Source: Bacteroidia bacterium (GTDB lineage Bacteria > Bacteroidota > Bacteroidia > Flavobacteriales_D > Cryomorphaceae). Taken from it: a stretch of DNA of 64,000 nt. The first letter of the stretch is position 1. Each line of letters starts with the position of its first letter. Below the pieces are notes generated by a model. The model was not told the origin of the DNA. It saw only the letters and a list, made by a program, of their open reading frames with translations, and did no database searches. The stretch spans positions 124,001 through 188,000 of the forward strand of contig JAUICL010000002.1 of assembly GCA_030427905.1 (NCBI GenBank), written 5' to 3'. Both the position numbers and the translations under genes were made by a program. Shown here one piece after another: positions 54,599 through 63,364 of this stretch.

Positions 54599-54617
54599 AC
54601 CTAAGATTTAGAGAATT

Positions 54618-55232
54618 ATGGAATCATTAAACATATTCGTCAAGTCGATCTTTATCGACAACATGATTTTCGCATACTTCTTGGGTATGTGTTCTTACCT
54701 CGCCGTTTCTAAAACAGTGAAGACTGCGGTAGGTCTTGGTGCAGCGGTAATCTTTGTACTTGGAATCACCGTGCCGATAAACTATTTGCTTGAAAACTAT
54801 GTTTTGAAAGAAGGAGCACTTCAATGGGTTGACCCAAGCTTGGCATCAGTCGACCTGAGCTTCTTGAGCTTTATCATGTTTATCGCGGTTATCGCATCTA
54901 TGGTTCAATTGGTAGAAATGATCGTTGAGAAGTTTGCCCCAGCGCTTTACGGAGCACTTGGTATCTTCCTTCCACTTATCGCTGTAAACTGCTCTATTTT
55001 GGGTGGTGCCTTGTTTATGCAAGAGCGTCAGTACACCAGCATTGGTGATGCTACTGTGTTTGGGCTTGGAAGTGGAGTTGGTTGGTTCTTGGCAATTGTT
55101 GCCATTGCAGCTATTAGAGAGAAAATTCGCTACTCAAATGTTCCGGCTCCATTGCGCGGATTGGGTATCACATTTATTATTACAGGTCTCATGGGTATCG
55201 GTTTCATGGCCTTTATGGGAATTGAGCTTTAA
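54618..55232 (+). CDS. nqrE: Na+-NQR subunit E
   Basis: 204 residues, six hydrophobic segments, paralogue of NqrD. Starts with [30 protein letters not shown] and has [19 protein letters not shown], whose cysteines contribute to the intramembrane iron centre shared with NqrD. Followed 28 bp later by nqrF. Confidence 0.97.
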   Translation: MESLNIFVKSIFIDNMIFAYFLGMCSYLAVSKTVKTAVGLGAAVIFVLGITVPINYLLENYVLKEGALQWVDPSLASVDLSFLSFIMFIAVIASMVQLVEMIVEKFAPALYGALGIFLPLIAVNCSILGGALFMQERQYTSIGDATVFGLGSGVGWFLAIVAIAAIREKIRYSNVPAPLRGLGITFIITGLMGIGFMAFMGIEL

Positions 55233-55260
55233 CCAAAGACTGTAAAAAGAAAGAGAAATT

Positions 55261-56559
55261 ATGAGCGTTACGATATTATCTACAATCGCCGTTTTTTTAG
55301 TCGTTGTTTTGCTACTTGTAAGCTTGTTGCTTTTTGCAAAATCTAAGCTTTCTCCATCTGGTTTGATTAAGATGGAAATCAATGGTGAAAAAACGATCGA
55401 AGTTGAAGCTGGAAACACCATTCTTTCAACCCTAGGTGAAGAGAAAATATTCTTGCCATCAGCTTGTGGTGGTGGGGGTACATGTGCCATGTGTAAGTGT
55501 CAGGTGCTAGAAGGTGGTGGAGAGATTCTTCCGACTGAAGCGCCTTACTTCTCAAGAAGCGAAATTGCGAACAACTGGAGACTTGGTTGCCAGGTGAAGG
55601 TGAAGCAGGACATGAAGGTTCAGATTCCAGAAGAGATTTTTGGAATTAAGAAATGGGAATGCGAAGTAGTGAGCAACTACAACGTGGCATCCTTTATCAA
55701 GGAGTTTGTTGTAAAACTTCCTGAAGGAGAAAACCTCGACTTCGAAGCGGGTGGATACATCCAGATCGATGTACCGCCAATCACAGTTGATTTTAAAGAT
55801 ATTGATATCACTTCTCACCCTGAGTTGCAACGCGACCCGATGGACTTCAAAGGTGAGTGGGATAAGTTTGGTCTTTGGGATCTGAAAATGAAGAACCCAG
55901 AACTGATTTTCCGTGCATACTCGATGGCAAACCACCCTGCTGAAGGAAACATCGTGATGCTGAACATCCGTATTGCCACTCCACCATGGGATCGACAGAA
56001 AAACCAGTGGATGGACGTGAATCCTGGTATTTGTTCATCTTACGTTTTCTCGAGAAAGCCAGGCGACAAAGTGACCGTTTCAGGACCTTATGGTGAATTC
56101 TTCATCAAAGAGACTGATGCTGAAATGCTTTACATCGGTGGTGGAGCGGGAATGGCACCTATGCGTTCTCACTTGTTCCACTTGTTCCACACCTTGAAGA
56201 CGAACCGTAAGGTGTCTTACTGGTACGGTGGACGTTCGAAGCGTGAGCTTTTCTACCTTGATCACTTCCGTGAGATCGAAAAGCAATTCCCGAACTTTAA
56301 GTTTCACGTGGTGCTTTCTGAGCCACTACCTGAAGACAATTGGGTAGAGAAGAAGAGCGTTGATGATACCGAAGGTGATGGATTTACAGGGTTTGTTCAC
56401 CAGGCCGTAATCGATCAGTACTTGTCTAAGCACGATGCGCCAGAAGATATCGAGTTTTACTTTTGCGGACCACCTTTGATGAACGCAGCCGTATTGAAAA
56501 TGTGTGATGATTGGGGCGTTCCTGAAGAGAACGTTTCATTCGATGACTTTGGTGGTTAA
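55261..56559 (+). CDS. nqrF: Na+-NQR subunit F (NADH-oxidising diaphorase)
   Basis: 432 residues: one N-terminal helix, a ferredoxin-type 2Fe-2S domain with CGGGGTCAMC (Cys69, Cys75, Cys78) plus Cys110, and a ferredoxin-reductase module with FAD motif RAYSMAN and NADH motif GGGAGMAPMRSH. It is the entry point of electrons into the complex. The C-terminus ends YFCGPPLMNAAV...FDDFGG as expected. Last gene of the operon, ended by a terminator. Confidence 0.97.
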   Translation: MSVTILSTIAVFLVVVLLLVSLLLFAKSKLSPSGLIKMEINGEKTIEVEAGNTILSTLGEEKIFLPSACGGGGTCAMCKCQVLEGGGEILPTEAPYFSRSEIANNWRLGCQVKVKQDMKVQIPEEIFGIKKWECEVVSNYNVASFIKEFVVKLPEGENLDFEAGGYIQIDVPPITVDFKDIDITSHPELQRDPMDFKGEWDKFGLWDLKMKNPELIFRAYSMANHPAEGNIVMLNIRIATPPWDRQKNQWMDVNPGICSSYVFSRKPGDKVTVSGPYGEFFIKETDAEMLYIGGGAGMAPMRSHLFHLFHTLKTNRKVSYWYGGRSKRELFYLDHFREIEKQFPNFKFHVVLSEPLPEDNWVEKKSVDDTEGDGFTGFVHQAVIDQYLSKHDAPEDIEFYFCGPPLMNAAVLKMCDDWGVPEENVSFDDFGG

Positions 56560-56579
56560 TCAACCCCAAATAGAGATAT

Positions 56580-56612
56580 TAAAAAACCCTGATCATCGAT
56601 CAGGGTTTTTTT
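56580..56612. terminator. Bidirectional terminator between nqrF and the 56.6-kb gene
   Basis: 10-bp stem AACCCTGATC/GATCAGGGTT (56585-56594 with 56598-56607) with T-runs on both sides (TTTTTTT on +, TTTTTT on -). It serves nqrF and the convergent gene. Confidence 0.9.
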
Positions 56613-56623
56613 GTAATGAGAAT

Positions 56624-57115
56624 TTACTTCGCTCGTTCCATGCCTTTATGAACGATCCTTTTAAGTTTCTTCGGTTTCTTCGTCCCGATAAAAAGCCTTC
56701 TACCGTTTTTCGTGAGAATGTGAATTCCACTTCTTCCAGTTAAGGTGTACTTCTTCTCAAGCCAAAATGGCATGTACCGGTTTGGTTGCTCAATCGTCAA
56801 ATCTGGGCTCGACGATTCACACTTGGCGATCATATTCCATTCTAATTGGTCAGAGCCACCAAATGGTAGCTTTTTTACTTTAAGACCTTTCTTCGAGCTT
56901 TTAATTAGAATACGGGTATGTGTCAAGTACCAGAGGCTACCGAGACATACCAGTATTCCAAGTGAGATGATAACTAAGGTCGATACATCATAGCCATCAC
57001 TTAAAAAGAGCTCATAAGTGATGAGGTATGCCAAGTAAAAACTCAAGGTTCCCAGCAAGATGGGCATGGCCAAATCTTTTGGACGCGAGGTTTCGATGTA
57101 AGAAAGTTTAGACAT
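56624..57115 (-). CDS. Small membrane protein, possible bacterial PH-like domain
   Basis: 163 residues. Two hydrophobic helices near residues 17-38 and 45-66 (MPILLGTLSFYLAYLITY, TLVIISLGILVCLGSLWYL) are followed by a ~95-residue cytoplasmic domain of basic beta-rich character (KGLKVKKLPFGGSDQLEW, YTLTGRSGIHILTKNGRRLFIGT). The layout recalls YdbS/PH-type proteins, but no specific motif confirms it. Function unknown. Converges on nqrF. Confidence 0.72.
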   Translation of the reverse strand: MSKLSYIETSRPKDLAMPILLGTLSFYLAYLITYELFLSDGYDVSTLVIISLGILVCLGSLWYLTHTRILIKSSKKGLKVKKLPFGGSDQLEWNMIAKCESSSPDLTIEQPNRYMPFWLEKKYTLTGRSGIHILTKNGRRLFIGTKKPKKLKRIVHKGMERAK

Positions 57116-57264
57116 AATAAATCACTTTTTGTGTGTATGTATTATAAGCAAAATTTATGCCTAGTCAAAATAGCCCCTGAAAGGCTTATGAACAGTGGGC
57201 TGGTGGTTACCAGCCTGAAAGGCATAATGTGATGAGTGGTGTACTAGCAAATTTACCCTTTTTT

Positions 57265-57272
57265 TACATTTG
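57265..57272 (+). promoter_or_regulatory. -7 box (TACATTTG) abutting the mscS start
   Basis: A perfect TAnnTTTG match that ends 4 bases before the ATG at 57277. Normal spacing would put transcription start at or next to the start codon, implying a leaderless or nearly leaderless mRNA. Confidence 0.45.
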
Positions 57273-57276
57273 CGCT

Positions 57277-58548
57277 ATGCAAGAAGCCGAATCGAATTTT
57301 GCGCTGTTTATCGAAGAGTGGCTACACCAGAGTATGGGTGTAGACCAGGAGATGACTCAGCTTATTAAAATGATCATACTTGTCTGCCTAACCCTACTAG
57401 TAGCCCTGGTTTGCTGGTGGATTGGTCAGTTCTTTATAAACCGAGTGATCGATAGAATGGTGAAGCGTACATCCACCGATTGGGATGATGTACTGCATGA
57501 GAAAGGGGCTTTCAGAAAGCTGGGGCACATCATTCCCGTGATTGTCATTTCATCTGTTTTACCGGTCGCATTTTCAGATTATCCCGATTGGATACCGATG
57601 ATGCGAAAGGTGCTCGATGCCCTGGTAGCACTGGTTATCATCCGACTTATCGTCGCAGTGATTTCAGCAGCAAACACCATTCTTTCCACATCTGAGAAAT
57701 ACAAGGATAAACCCGTAGCCAGTTTCACACAGCTCGCTAAACTTCTCGTGTGGTTTATCGGTGGAATCATCATCATTTCGATCGTCTTGGGACGTAACCC
57801 CATTTTCCTATTTAGTGCCCTTGGTGCGGTTTCGGCGGTGTTACTCTTGATTTTCAAAGACACCATCCTAGGCTTTATTGCCAGTGCGCAGCTTGCGGTC
57901 AATGATATGATCAGACTTGGCGACTGGGTATCAGTCACCAAGTATGGCGCAGACGGAAATGTTATTGAAATCAATTTGACGACAGTCAAGGTCCGAAACT
58001 GGGACTACACCATTTCTACCGTGCCAACTTATTCTTTCGTTACCGATAGTTTTAAGAACTGGCGTGGGATGGAAGAAGGTGAAGGAAGGCGTATCAAACG
58101 AGCTTTCTACATCAAAGTCTCATCCATTAAGTTTTGTACTCCTGAGATGCTCGAAAAAATGAGCGGAATTTCATTAGCTACGGCGCATATTTCAAACAAA
58201 GAGATGGAAATACAAGCCGACAATGCTGCCAGGGCCATCGATACTTCCTTGGAAGTGAATGGAAGGAAACAAACTAACCTCGGTATTTTCAGAGCTTACC
58301 TATTGAACTACCTCAAACAAAACGAACATATAAACCAAGACATGACCTGTATGGTGAGGCAATTGGATCCCACTCCAAACGGTGTGCCCATCGAAATCTA
58401 TTGCTTCTCACGCGTGAAAGCATGGGTGGCCTATGAAGGCATCCAGGGCGATATTTTCGACCATGTCTATGCAGCTGTCAAGTACTTCGATCTCGAGATA
58501 TTTGAAAGCCCGACAGGAAGTGACTTTAAAAAACTAGCAAATGGCTAA
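57277..58548 (+). CDS. MscS-type mechanosensitive ion channel
   Basis: 423 residues from the ATG at 57277; an upstream in-frame ATG would include the -7 box and a hydrophobic but odd leader. N-terminal helices lead into the pore helix and conserved beta domain ([28 protein letters not shown], then MIRLGDWV and [27 protein letters not shown]), as in MscS/YbdG. It opens under membrane tension to release solutes. The C-terminal ~130 residues form the vestibule. The AIM24-like gene overlaps its end by 8 bp. Confidence 0.92.
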   Translation: MQEAESNFALFIEEWLHQSMGVDQEMTQLIKMIILVCLTLLVALVCWWIGQFFINRVIDRMVKRTSTDWDDVLHEKGAFRKLGHIIPVIVISSVLPVAFSDYPDWIPMMRKVLDALVALVIIRLIVAVISAANTILSTSEKYKDKPVASFTQLAKLLVWFIGGIIIISIVLGRNPIFLFSALGAVSAVLLLIFKDTILGFIASAQLAVNDMIRLGDWVSVTKYGADGNVIEINLTTVKVRNWDYTISTVPTYSFVTDSFKNWRGMEEGEGRRIKRAFYIKVSSIKFCTPEMLEKMSGISLATAHISNKEMEIQADNAARAIDTSLEVNGRKQTNLGIFRAYLLNYLKQNEHINQDMTCMVRQLDPTPNGVPIEIYCFSRVKAWVAYEGIQGDIFDHVYAAVKYFDLEIFESPTGSDFKKLANG

Positions 58549-59353
58549 CCTCATGAGAAACCACGAAATAGACTTTCACATTATCGGCGAAGAAATGCAA
58601 TGTGTGGAGATCGAACTCGATCCGCAAGAAACCGTTATCGCTGAAGCGGGATCACTAATGACGATGGACGACGCCATCGAGATGAAGACCATTTTCGGCG
58701 ATGGATCAGATAAAACGAGTAGCCTTTTAGGCAAGGTTTTTTCTGCGGGAAAGCGCGTATTGACTGGCGAAAGTCTGTTCTTGACCTCATACACCAATAT
58801 GGGCTATGGAAAGCGAAAGGCCACTTTCGCAGCACCGTATCCGGGTAAAGTCCTTCCCTTTGATCTTTCCAGACTCGATGGAAAAGTGATTTGCCAGAAG
58901 GATGCTTTTCTCTGTGCAGCCAAAGGTGTTGCCGTGGGTATTGAATTTCAAAAGCGGATTGGTGTTGGACTTTTCGGTGGAGAAGGATTTATCATGCAAA
59001 AACTGGAAGGTGACGGACTCGCCTTTGTGCACGCGGGTGGAACCATTATTGAGCGTAGCTTAAACCCAGGTGAAACGCTACGCGTAGATACGGGATGTCT
59101 CGTGGCTTTCAGCTCGGGAATTGACTACAATATCGAAATGGTGAAGGGAATTAAGAACGCATTTTTCGGTGGAGAAGGACTCTTTTTAGCGACTCTTTCG
59201 GGTCCGGGAAAGGTGTGGATTCAAAGTTTGCCTTTCAGCCGTCTCGCCGACCGCATAATTGCTTCAGCACCTAAAATGGGCGGGAAGCGCAAGGGAGAAG
59301 GAAGTATCTTAGGTGGCCTCGGCGACTTGCTCGATGGCGACAACCACTTTTAA
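58541..59353 (+). CDS. AIM24/TIGR00266 family protein
   Basis: 270 residues. Beta-rich protein of the AIM24 family with [38 protein letters not shown] and [19 protein letters not shown]. The family occurs in many bacteria, and a yeast member functions in mitochondrial inner-membrane architecture; the bacterial role is unknown. The start at 58541 (ATGGCTAA overlap with mscS) is preferred; an ATG 4 codons later is possible. The overlap suggests translational coupling with the channel gene. It converges on the M28 gene with 4 overlapping bases. Confidence 0.88.
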   Translation: MANLMRNHEIDFHIIGEEMQCVEIELDPQETVIAEAGSLMTMDDAIEMKTIFGDGSDKTSSLLGKVFSAGKRVLTGESLFLTSYTNMGYGKRKATFAAPYPGKVLPFDLSRLDGKVICQKDAFLCAAKGVAVGIEFQKRIGVGLFGGEGFIMQKLEGDGLAFVHAGGTIIERSLNPGETLRVDTGCLVAFSSGIDYNIEMVKGIKNAFFGGEGLFLATLSGPGKVWIQSLPFSRLADRIIASAPKMGGKRKGEGSILGGLGDLLDGDNHF

Positions 59354-60723
59354 TCTCTGATTGCAGTTGGAATTCCGTGCTTGTCTATCAAGTAGAGAAT
59401 TGATGCCATAGACGCCGCACCTAGCTCCAATTCACGCTGATTTACATTTTCAAAAACATCGTTTGATGTGTGGTGAACATCAAAGTACCGCTGCGGATCG
59501 GGAACAAATCCGATGAGAGGCGTTCCCTGGGCTTTGAGTGGGTTGATATCCACTCCTCCATACCCTTTTCGAATGAAATGGATGTTAAAAGGCTCGAACA
59601 GCGATTCCCATTCGGCCAGATAAGCTATTTGGCCTTCAGGTGCATCTACTGAAAAACCCCGGGGCGCAAACCCACCGCGATCGCTTTCCATGGCTGCTAT
59701 GTGTTTTTCGCCATTTGCTTTTGCTTCTTCGGCATAAACGGTGGCTCCACGAGCCCCACATTCTTCGTTCATAAAAAAGACGCATCGCAGGCTATGTCTC
59801 GGGCGGATGTTCAATTCCTTAAGAATTCTCAGCGCTTCCATCGACTGGATAACACCGGTTCCATCGTCGTGCGCTCCTTCGCCAACATCCCAGCTATCAA
59901 GGTGCCCACCGGTTACTACGTATTGATCGGGGTATTCGCTTCCGGTGATCTGACCAACTACGTTGTAAGAAGTCACATCGGGTAGATAGTGACAATGCGA
60001 TTCGAGCTGGAGCTCCGTGTTCGGATTTTCTTCGAGAAGCTGTGACAGTTTAAAGGCTGAATTGGTGCTCAAGGCAAATGCCGGGATGCTGTCAATTCCT
60101 TCAGGGTGCGCCATAACGCCGGTGTGTGGAAAATCGTCGGCTCTCAGTCCTAAGGAGCGCATCACGTATGCGATGGCACCTTTTGATGATGCGATAGAAG
60201 GGCCGATTGATCTAGCACCGGCACATCCACCATAAGCCCCGAATGTGTCGATAAGCTTCGGGTTCATGGGCTGGTTTACAAAAGCAATTTTCCCTTCGAG
60301 CGAACCATCAGGCGCTGATTTCAATTGCTCCAGAGTAGAAAACTCTACCACTCCGGCTGTGATTCTACCCGAAGTTCCTTTCGAAAACCCGATAGCGAGA
60401 ACATCTAGGGTATCTCCTAAGGATGTGGCGCAAAACTCCTTCTCACCACGAATCCAGCGCTGCACATCTACGGGCTGGGTCCAAACGCTATCAAATCCGT
60501 AGGCTTCCATCTTCTCCACCGACCATTCCACCGCTTTTTGAGCATTCTCAGACCCCGTCATCCGCGGGCCTATTTCCTTGCAGAGATAGCGCAAGTCTTC
60601 ATAGGCCTTCCCTTCTGTTAAGGCATAGTCGTAGATCGATCGCAGTTGAGCAGGGTCGTCTTGCGAGAATGCTGGTTTGAAATAAGAACAGAAAATGAAA
60701 AAGCAGAGTAGGATTTTATTCAT
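59350..60723 (-). CDS. M28 family exopeptidase (carboxypeptidase Q-like)
   Basis: 457 residues from the ATG at 60723, which yields a signal peptide ([20 protein letters not shown]), so the enzyme is exported. A PA-type inserted domain is followed by the M28 zinc site: GGHLDSWD (zinc His), GAHDDGTG (bridging Asp), and [10 protein letters not shown] (general base and zinc Glu). The [15 protein letters not shown] segment supplies the last His. It likely cleaves small peptides outside the cytoplasm. Confidence 0.92.
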   Translation of the reverse strand: MNKILLCFFIFCSYFKPAFSQDDPAQLRSIYDYALTEGKAYEDLRYLCKEIGPRMTGSENAQKAVEWSVEKMEAYGFDSVWTQPVDVQRWIRGEKEFCATSLGDTLDVLAIGFSKGTSGRITAGVVEFSTLEQLKSAPDGSLEGKIAFVNQPMNPKLIDTFGAYGGCAGARSIGPSIASSKGAIAYVMRSLGLRADDFPHTGVMAHPEGIDSIPAFALSTNSAFKLSQLLEENPNTELQLESHCHYLPDVTSYNVVGQITGSEYPDQYVVTGGHLDSWDVGEGAHDDGTGVIQSMEALRILKELNIRPRHSLRCVFFMNEECGARGATVYAEEAKANGEKHIAAMESDRGGFAPRGFSVDAPEGQIAYLAEWESLFEPFNIHFIRKGYGGVDINPLKAQGTPLIGFVPDPQRYFDVHHTSNDVFENVNQRELELGAASMASILYLIDKHGIPTAIRD

Positions 60724-60988
60724 GGTCATTCGTAATGCGCCACAAGATGGCAAATTCTCGATAAATGACTTTATGATTTGAACCCCTCAATTTGTCTTCA
60801 CTTCTAATTGCACCATTCCAGCACAGCGATGTACAAGTTTTTTTCACAGTTCTTCCCAAGAAACCACGCGATGCGTTCTCTGCTATTCGCGCGGTAGCGC
60901 GAATACGAATTGGATCAGTTTGCACAAAAGTGCTGTGTCTTCTAAGGAATATGCATTTGATGATTTCGTCTTTTTCCATCTGGCTCTT

Positions 60989-61167
60989 GTCCCGCTAGGG
61001 ACTACCTATCGGTAACCCGACAGTAACAAGTCTTGGAATGCGTGCCGTCAGGTACGCCCTGTGACTTTCCGAAGCACTCCATCTTGGCCGCTATATAGGT
61101 AGTGCCTGACGGCACATTACTCCCGTACAAGATGATTTAATTACCCATAGATAGTCCCTAGCGGGAC
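60989..61167. repeat. Nested inverted-repeat element
   Basis: The outer pair is a perfect 16-bp repeat (60989-61004 GTCCCGCTAGGGACTA with 61152-61167). The inner pair is 13/14 bp (61042-61055 GTGCCGTCAGGTAC with 61102-61115). Short CTACCTAT/ATAGGTAG words lie between. The arrangement resembles a small MITE-like or REP-like unit. Confidence 0.8.
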
Positions 61168-61207
61168 TGAGTACTAGTAAAATAAGATCGATCTGGAAAA
61201 GACACGA

Positions 61208-61287
61208 GCCCTGAAAGGGCAGTAGATTCTAACATTCGGTGAAACCGAATGCGATGGATGCGATCTGGGAAAAAGCCCTGTAAGGGC
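61208..61287. repeat. Three short hairpins with 3-base loops
   Basis: GCCCT-GAA-AGGGC (61208-61220), ATTCGGT-GAA-ACCGAAT (61234-61250), GCCCT-GTA-AGGGC (61275-61287). All have 3-base loops. They resemble REP palindromes, but no RAYT-type transposase is in the window. Confidence 0.75.
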
Positions 61288-61430
61288 GAGACCAAACGAA
61301 TGGCCAATGAATAATTGAAAATTGACGACTGCGGAGCAAAGGCCAGCATTTATCAAGGAAGTACGAAGTATTATGTGCTAGGTATTAAGACTGGGACATT
61401 CACTAAAAAGCATTGACCATTTTGATTTTA

Positions 61431-61470
61431 GAACTGCGAAGCAGTGGTGACCGACTGCAAGGAGCGTCAG
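61431..61470 (-). repeat. R40 repeat, copy 2
   Basis: Reverse-complement copy of the unit at 19537-19576, with GCAGTGGTGACCGAC and GGAGCGTCAG matching. It stands in tandem with the next copy. Confidence 0.75.
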
Positions 61471-61475
61471 TACAA

Positions 61476-61508
61476 GAAGCAGTGGTGACCGACTACAAGA
61501 AGCGTCAG
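61476..61508 (-). repeat. R40 repeat, copy 3 (shorter)
   Basis: GAAGCAGTGGTGACCGACTA...GAAGCGTCAG repeats copy 2 at a 43-45-bp offset, missing the outer few bases. Confidence 0.72.
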
Positions 61509-61567
61509 TACAGGGAACACCGAAGAGCCAATTCTTCACTTATAATTAATCGCTTTTCACTCCTTAA

Positions 61568-61729
61568 ACCACAGAGCACTCAATTCTCACAGAGAATCTC
61601 TGTGGAACTCTGTGCCCTTTGCGGCCTTTGTGGCTCCTACGCTAACCGCGTGCCGCCTTAGCTCCAGCGGTGGCGCAAGCTTCGGCGACAGCGTGGTGCC
61701 CATTTTAGCTCACCGTTTTGATTTCAGAA
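61568..61729 (+). repeat. ~160-bp interspersed repeat (copy 2), inverted relative to 5655-5810
   Basis: It has CACAGAG/CTCTGTG-rich DNA on the left, then a 30-base perfect block (61628-61657) and a near-perfect block CAGCGGTGGCGCAAGCTTCG shared with the 5.7-kb copy. It ends TTTTGATTTCAGAA. Confidence 0.88.
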
Positions 61730-61893
61730 GTGATCACCAATTAAAAAACATCGCAAATCGACAATCGTTAATCGGTGTTCAATATTCAACTATTCTTAGC
61801 GTCGACTTCAAACAGAGAAGCAGACCTATATCATCATCCAGCGCAGCCCATATGATAAGGAAACTAAGAGCTCTAGGCTACTAGTATAATCTC

Positions 61894-61970
61894 ACGGTCT
61901 CCAGACGGTCTCCTTACGGTCTAGTGACGGTCTAGTGACGGTCTTAAGACGGTGTTATTGCGGTCAACCT
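61894..61970 (+). repeat. 11-bp tandem array, seven units
   Basis: ACGGTCT-nnnn begins exactly every 11 bp at 61894, 61905, 61916, 61927, 61938 and 61949 (last two diverge in the tail), plus a degenerate unit GCGGTCAACCT at 61960. The period is about one DNA turn. Confidence 0.85.
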
Positions 61971-62107
61971 ATGGGTTGATTCCGTTTCAAATAAGAGTCA
62001 GAGCTGTGACATCCAAGGAGATGCTTTTTCACAACACTTCATTTATGATCTCGAATTGGGTGTGGTACGAGCCTACCTTCTTAAATCGCCCGTCGTTATC
62101 AGGGGTG

Positions 62108-62148
62108 CTGACGCTCCTTACAATCGGTCACCACTGTTGCGCAGCTTC
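62108..62148 (+). repeat. R40 repeat, copy 4
   Basis: CTGACGCTCCTTACAATCGG then TCACCACTGTTGCGCAGCTT. It is directly adjacent to the 32-bp repeat at 62149. Confidence 0.75.
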
Positions 62149-62180
62149 TACGGAGCAGCGGTCAACTTTAATCAGGGACA
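62149..62180 (+). repeat. 32-bp interspersed repeat, copy 2
   Basis: Exact reverse complement of 5565-5596. It is bracketed by two R40 copies, whereas the 5.6-kb copy has none beside it. Confidence 0.9.
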
Positions 62181-62195
62181 TACGCATTCCTAATA

Positions 62196-62236
62196 CTGAC
62201 GCTTCCTGCGGTCGGTCACCACTGCTGTACAGTTTC
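62196..62236 (+). repeat. R40 repeat, copy 5
   Basis: CTGACGCTTCCTGCGGTCGG then TCACCACTGCTGTACAGTTTC, closest to the 19.5-kb copy. Confidence 0.75.
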
Positions 62237-62392
62237 TAATTCCAACATTTTTAATTACTTACTCTATGTGCCTAATGCTTTGTACGTGATACATTCCATA
62301 TTCAGTTTCTTAAGGCGTTCAACTACGAACCGGGAATTCCAGCGATAAATAACATCACATTTCCCCTTAACATCTATTTCCACCTTACTTCG

Positions 62393-62400
62393 TATTTTTG
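62393..62400 (+). promoter_or_regulatory. -7 box (TATTTTTG) of the nitroreductase gene
   Basis: A perfect TAnnTTTG match 18 bases before the ATG at 62419; the TTG -33 element is not evident. Confidence 0.5.
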
Positions 62401-62418
62401 CACCCTTTCAGAACGAAT

Positions 62419-63006
62419 ATGAAGTACGATCTTAGTGAAGTAACAGAGATAATTCGCAACCGCAGAACCATCTACCCGGAGCAGTACACTGACCGTGTGG
62501 TGCAAAAAGACATGGTGACGAATATTCTAAACAACGCTATCTGGGCACCGACGCACAAGCGCACGGAACCTTGGCGTTTTAAGGTGTATTCGGGAGAAGG
62601 AAAGCAAAAATTGGCCACCATCTTGGCTTCTGCGTACAAACAATTGACTCCAGCAGATCAGTTTAATGAATCTAAGTTGGAGAAGCTTCAGCGCAGAATT
62701 GAGCGTACTTCTGTCATCATCATGATGACGATGAAGCGGTCGGAGAAAGTTACCATTCCCGAGATTGAAGAAGTAGAAGCGGTTTCGTGTGCCGCACAAA
62801 ACATCATGCTCACAGCCACAGCTTATGGATTGGGAAGTTTCTGGTCTTCACCTAAATTTATTTACGATCCACGGTGCTCGGAGTTGATGGGCTATGCCAA
62901 AGAAGACGTGGTGATGGGATTCATGTATCTGGGATATCCAGAAGTAGCTTGGCCCAAGAGTCACCGCAAACCGCTAGAATACGTTACGGAGTGGATTGAT
63001 GGCTAA
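62419..63006 (+). CDS. Nitroreductase family FMN oxidoreductase
   Basis: 195 residues from the ATG at 62419. N-terminal IIRNRRTIYPEQY with the FMN-binding Arg cluster, NAIWAPTHKRTEPWRF (substrate/FMN segment), and the C-terminal CAAQNIMLTATAYGLGSFWSS plus VMGFMYLGYPEVA. This is the NADH/NAD(P)H-dependent nitroreductase fold, homodimeric with two FMN. The physiological substrate is unknown. Followed by an 8-bp overlapping gene. Confidence 0.92.
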   Translation: MKYDLSEVTEIIRNRRTIYPEQYTDRVVQKDMVTNILNNAIWAPTHKRTEPWRFKVYSGEGKQKLATILASAYKQLTPADQFNESKLEKLQRRIERTSVIIMMTMKRSEKVTIPEIEEVEAVSCAAQNIMLTATAYGLGSFWSSPKFIYDPRCSELMGYAKEDVVMGFMYLGYPEVAWPKSHRKPLEYVTEWIDG

Positions 63007-63340
63007 GTCGGGCGTGACATACCGTAATTTTGAGCCGCATGAACGGCAGCGCAGTTATCTGGTTTTCTATTTTCACGCCAAGGAAGTGGCAGACTACTTT
63101 GAAAGCTGCTTGATTGAGCAAGAATTACCCTATGAAAGGGGCGAGGGGAGAGACTTTATCAAGAAGCATTTATTCGGAATTCATCTCAAGCACAAAGAGA
63201 AGGCGGTTGAGATTAATGATCATACCAACGAGTTCTTCCGGAAGCCTTTTTTGGGTGATGATAGAATAAAGTATGGAGTACTTATTTTTACCGCTTTAAT
63301 CATCGCCATGGCACTAGTCGGTTATTTTTTGCGTTCATGA
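62999..63340 (+). CDS. Small tail-anchored protein of unknown function
   Basis: 113 residues from the ATG at 62999, inside the nitroreductase stop region (ATGGCTAA). The N-terminal ~85 residues are soluble and charged, with YLVFYFHAKEVADYFESCL and KHLFGIHLKHKEKAVEIND. One hydrophobic helix at the C-terminus (YGVLIFTALIIAMALVGYF) likely anchors it in the membrane with the soluble part in the cytoplasm. No family recognised. The overlap couples it to the nitroreductase. Confidence 0.75.
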   Translation: MAKSGVTYRNFEPHERQRSYLVFYFHAKEVADYFESCLIEQELPYERGEGRDFIKKHLFGIHLKHKEKAVEINDHTNEFFRKPFLGDDRIKYGVLIFTALIIAMALVGYFLRS

Positions 63341-63364
63341 GTAACTCTTCCGACCTTTATCCGT

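Larger units (their letters stand above)
60724..62392. other. 1.7-kb gene-free repeat mosaic
   Basis: No credible gene is seen on either strand; short frames do not agree with each other and overlap clear repeats. From left to right it holds nested inverted repeats (60989-61167), three short hairpins (61208-61287), two R40 copies (61431-61508), a 160-bp dispersed repeat (61568-61729), an 11-bp periodic array (61894-61970), further R40 copies (62108-62148, 62196-62236) and the 32-bp repeat (62149-62180). Several of these recur near 5.6 and 19.5 kb. Confidence 0.85.

Noticed and set aside
60724-62392. Several short frames (60-95 codons) in the repeat mosaic on both strands
   Set aside because: They run through inverted repeats and the periodic array, contradict each other, and have no recognisable protein sequence.
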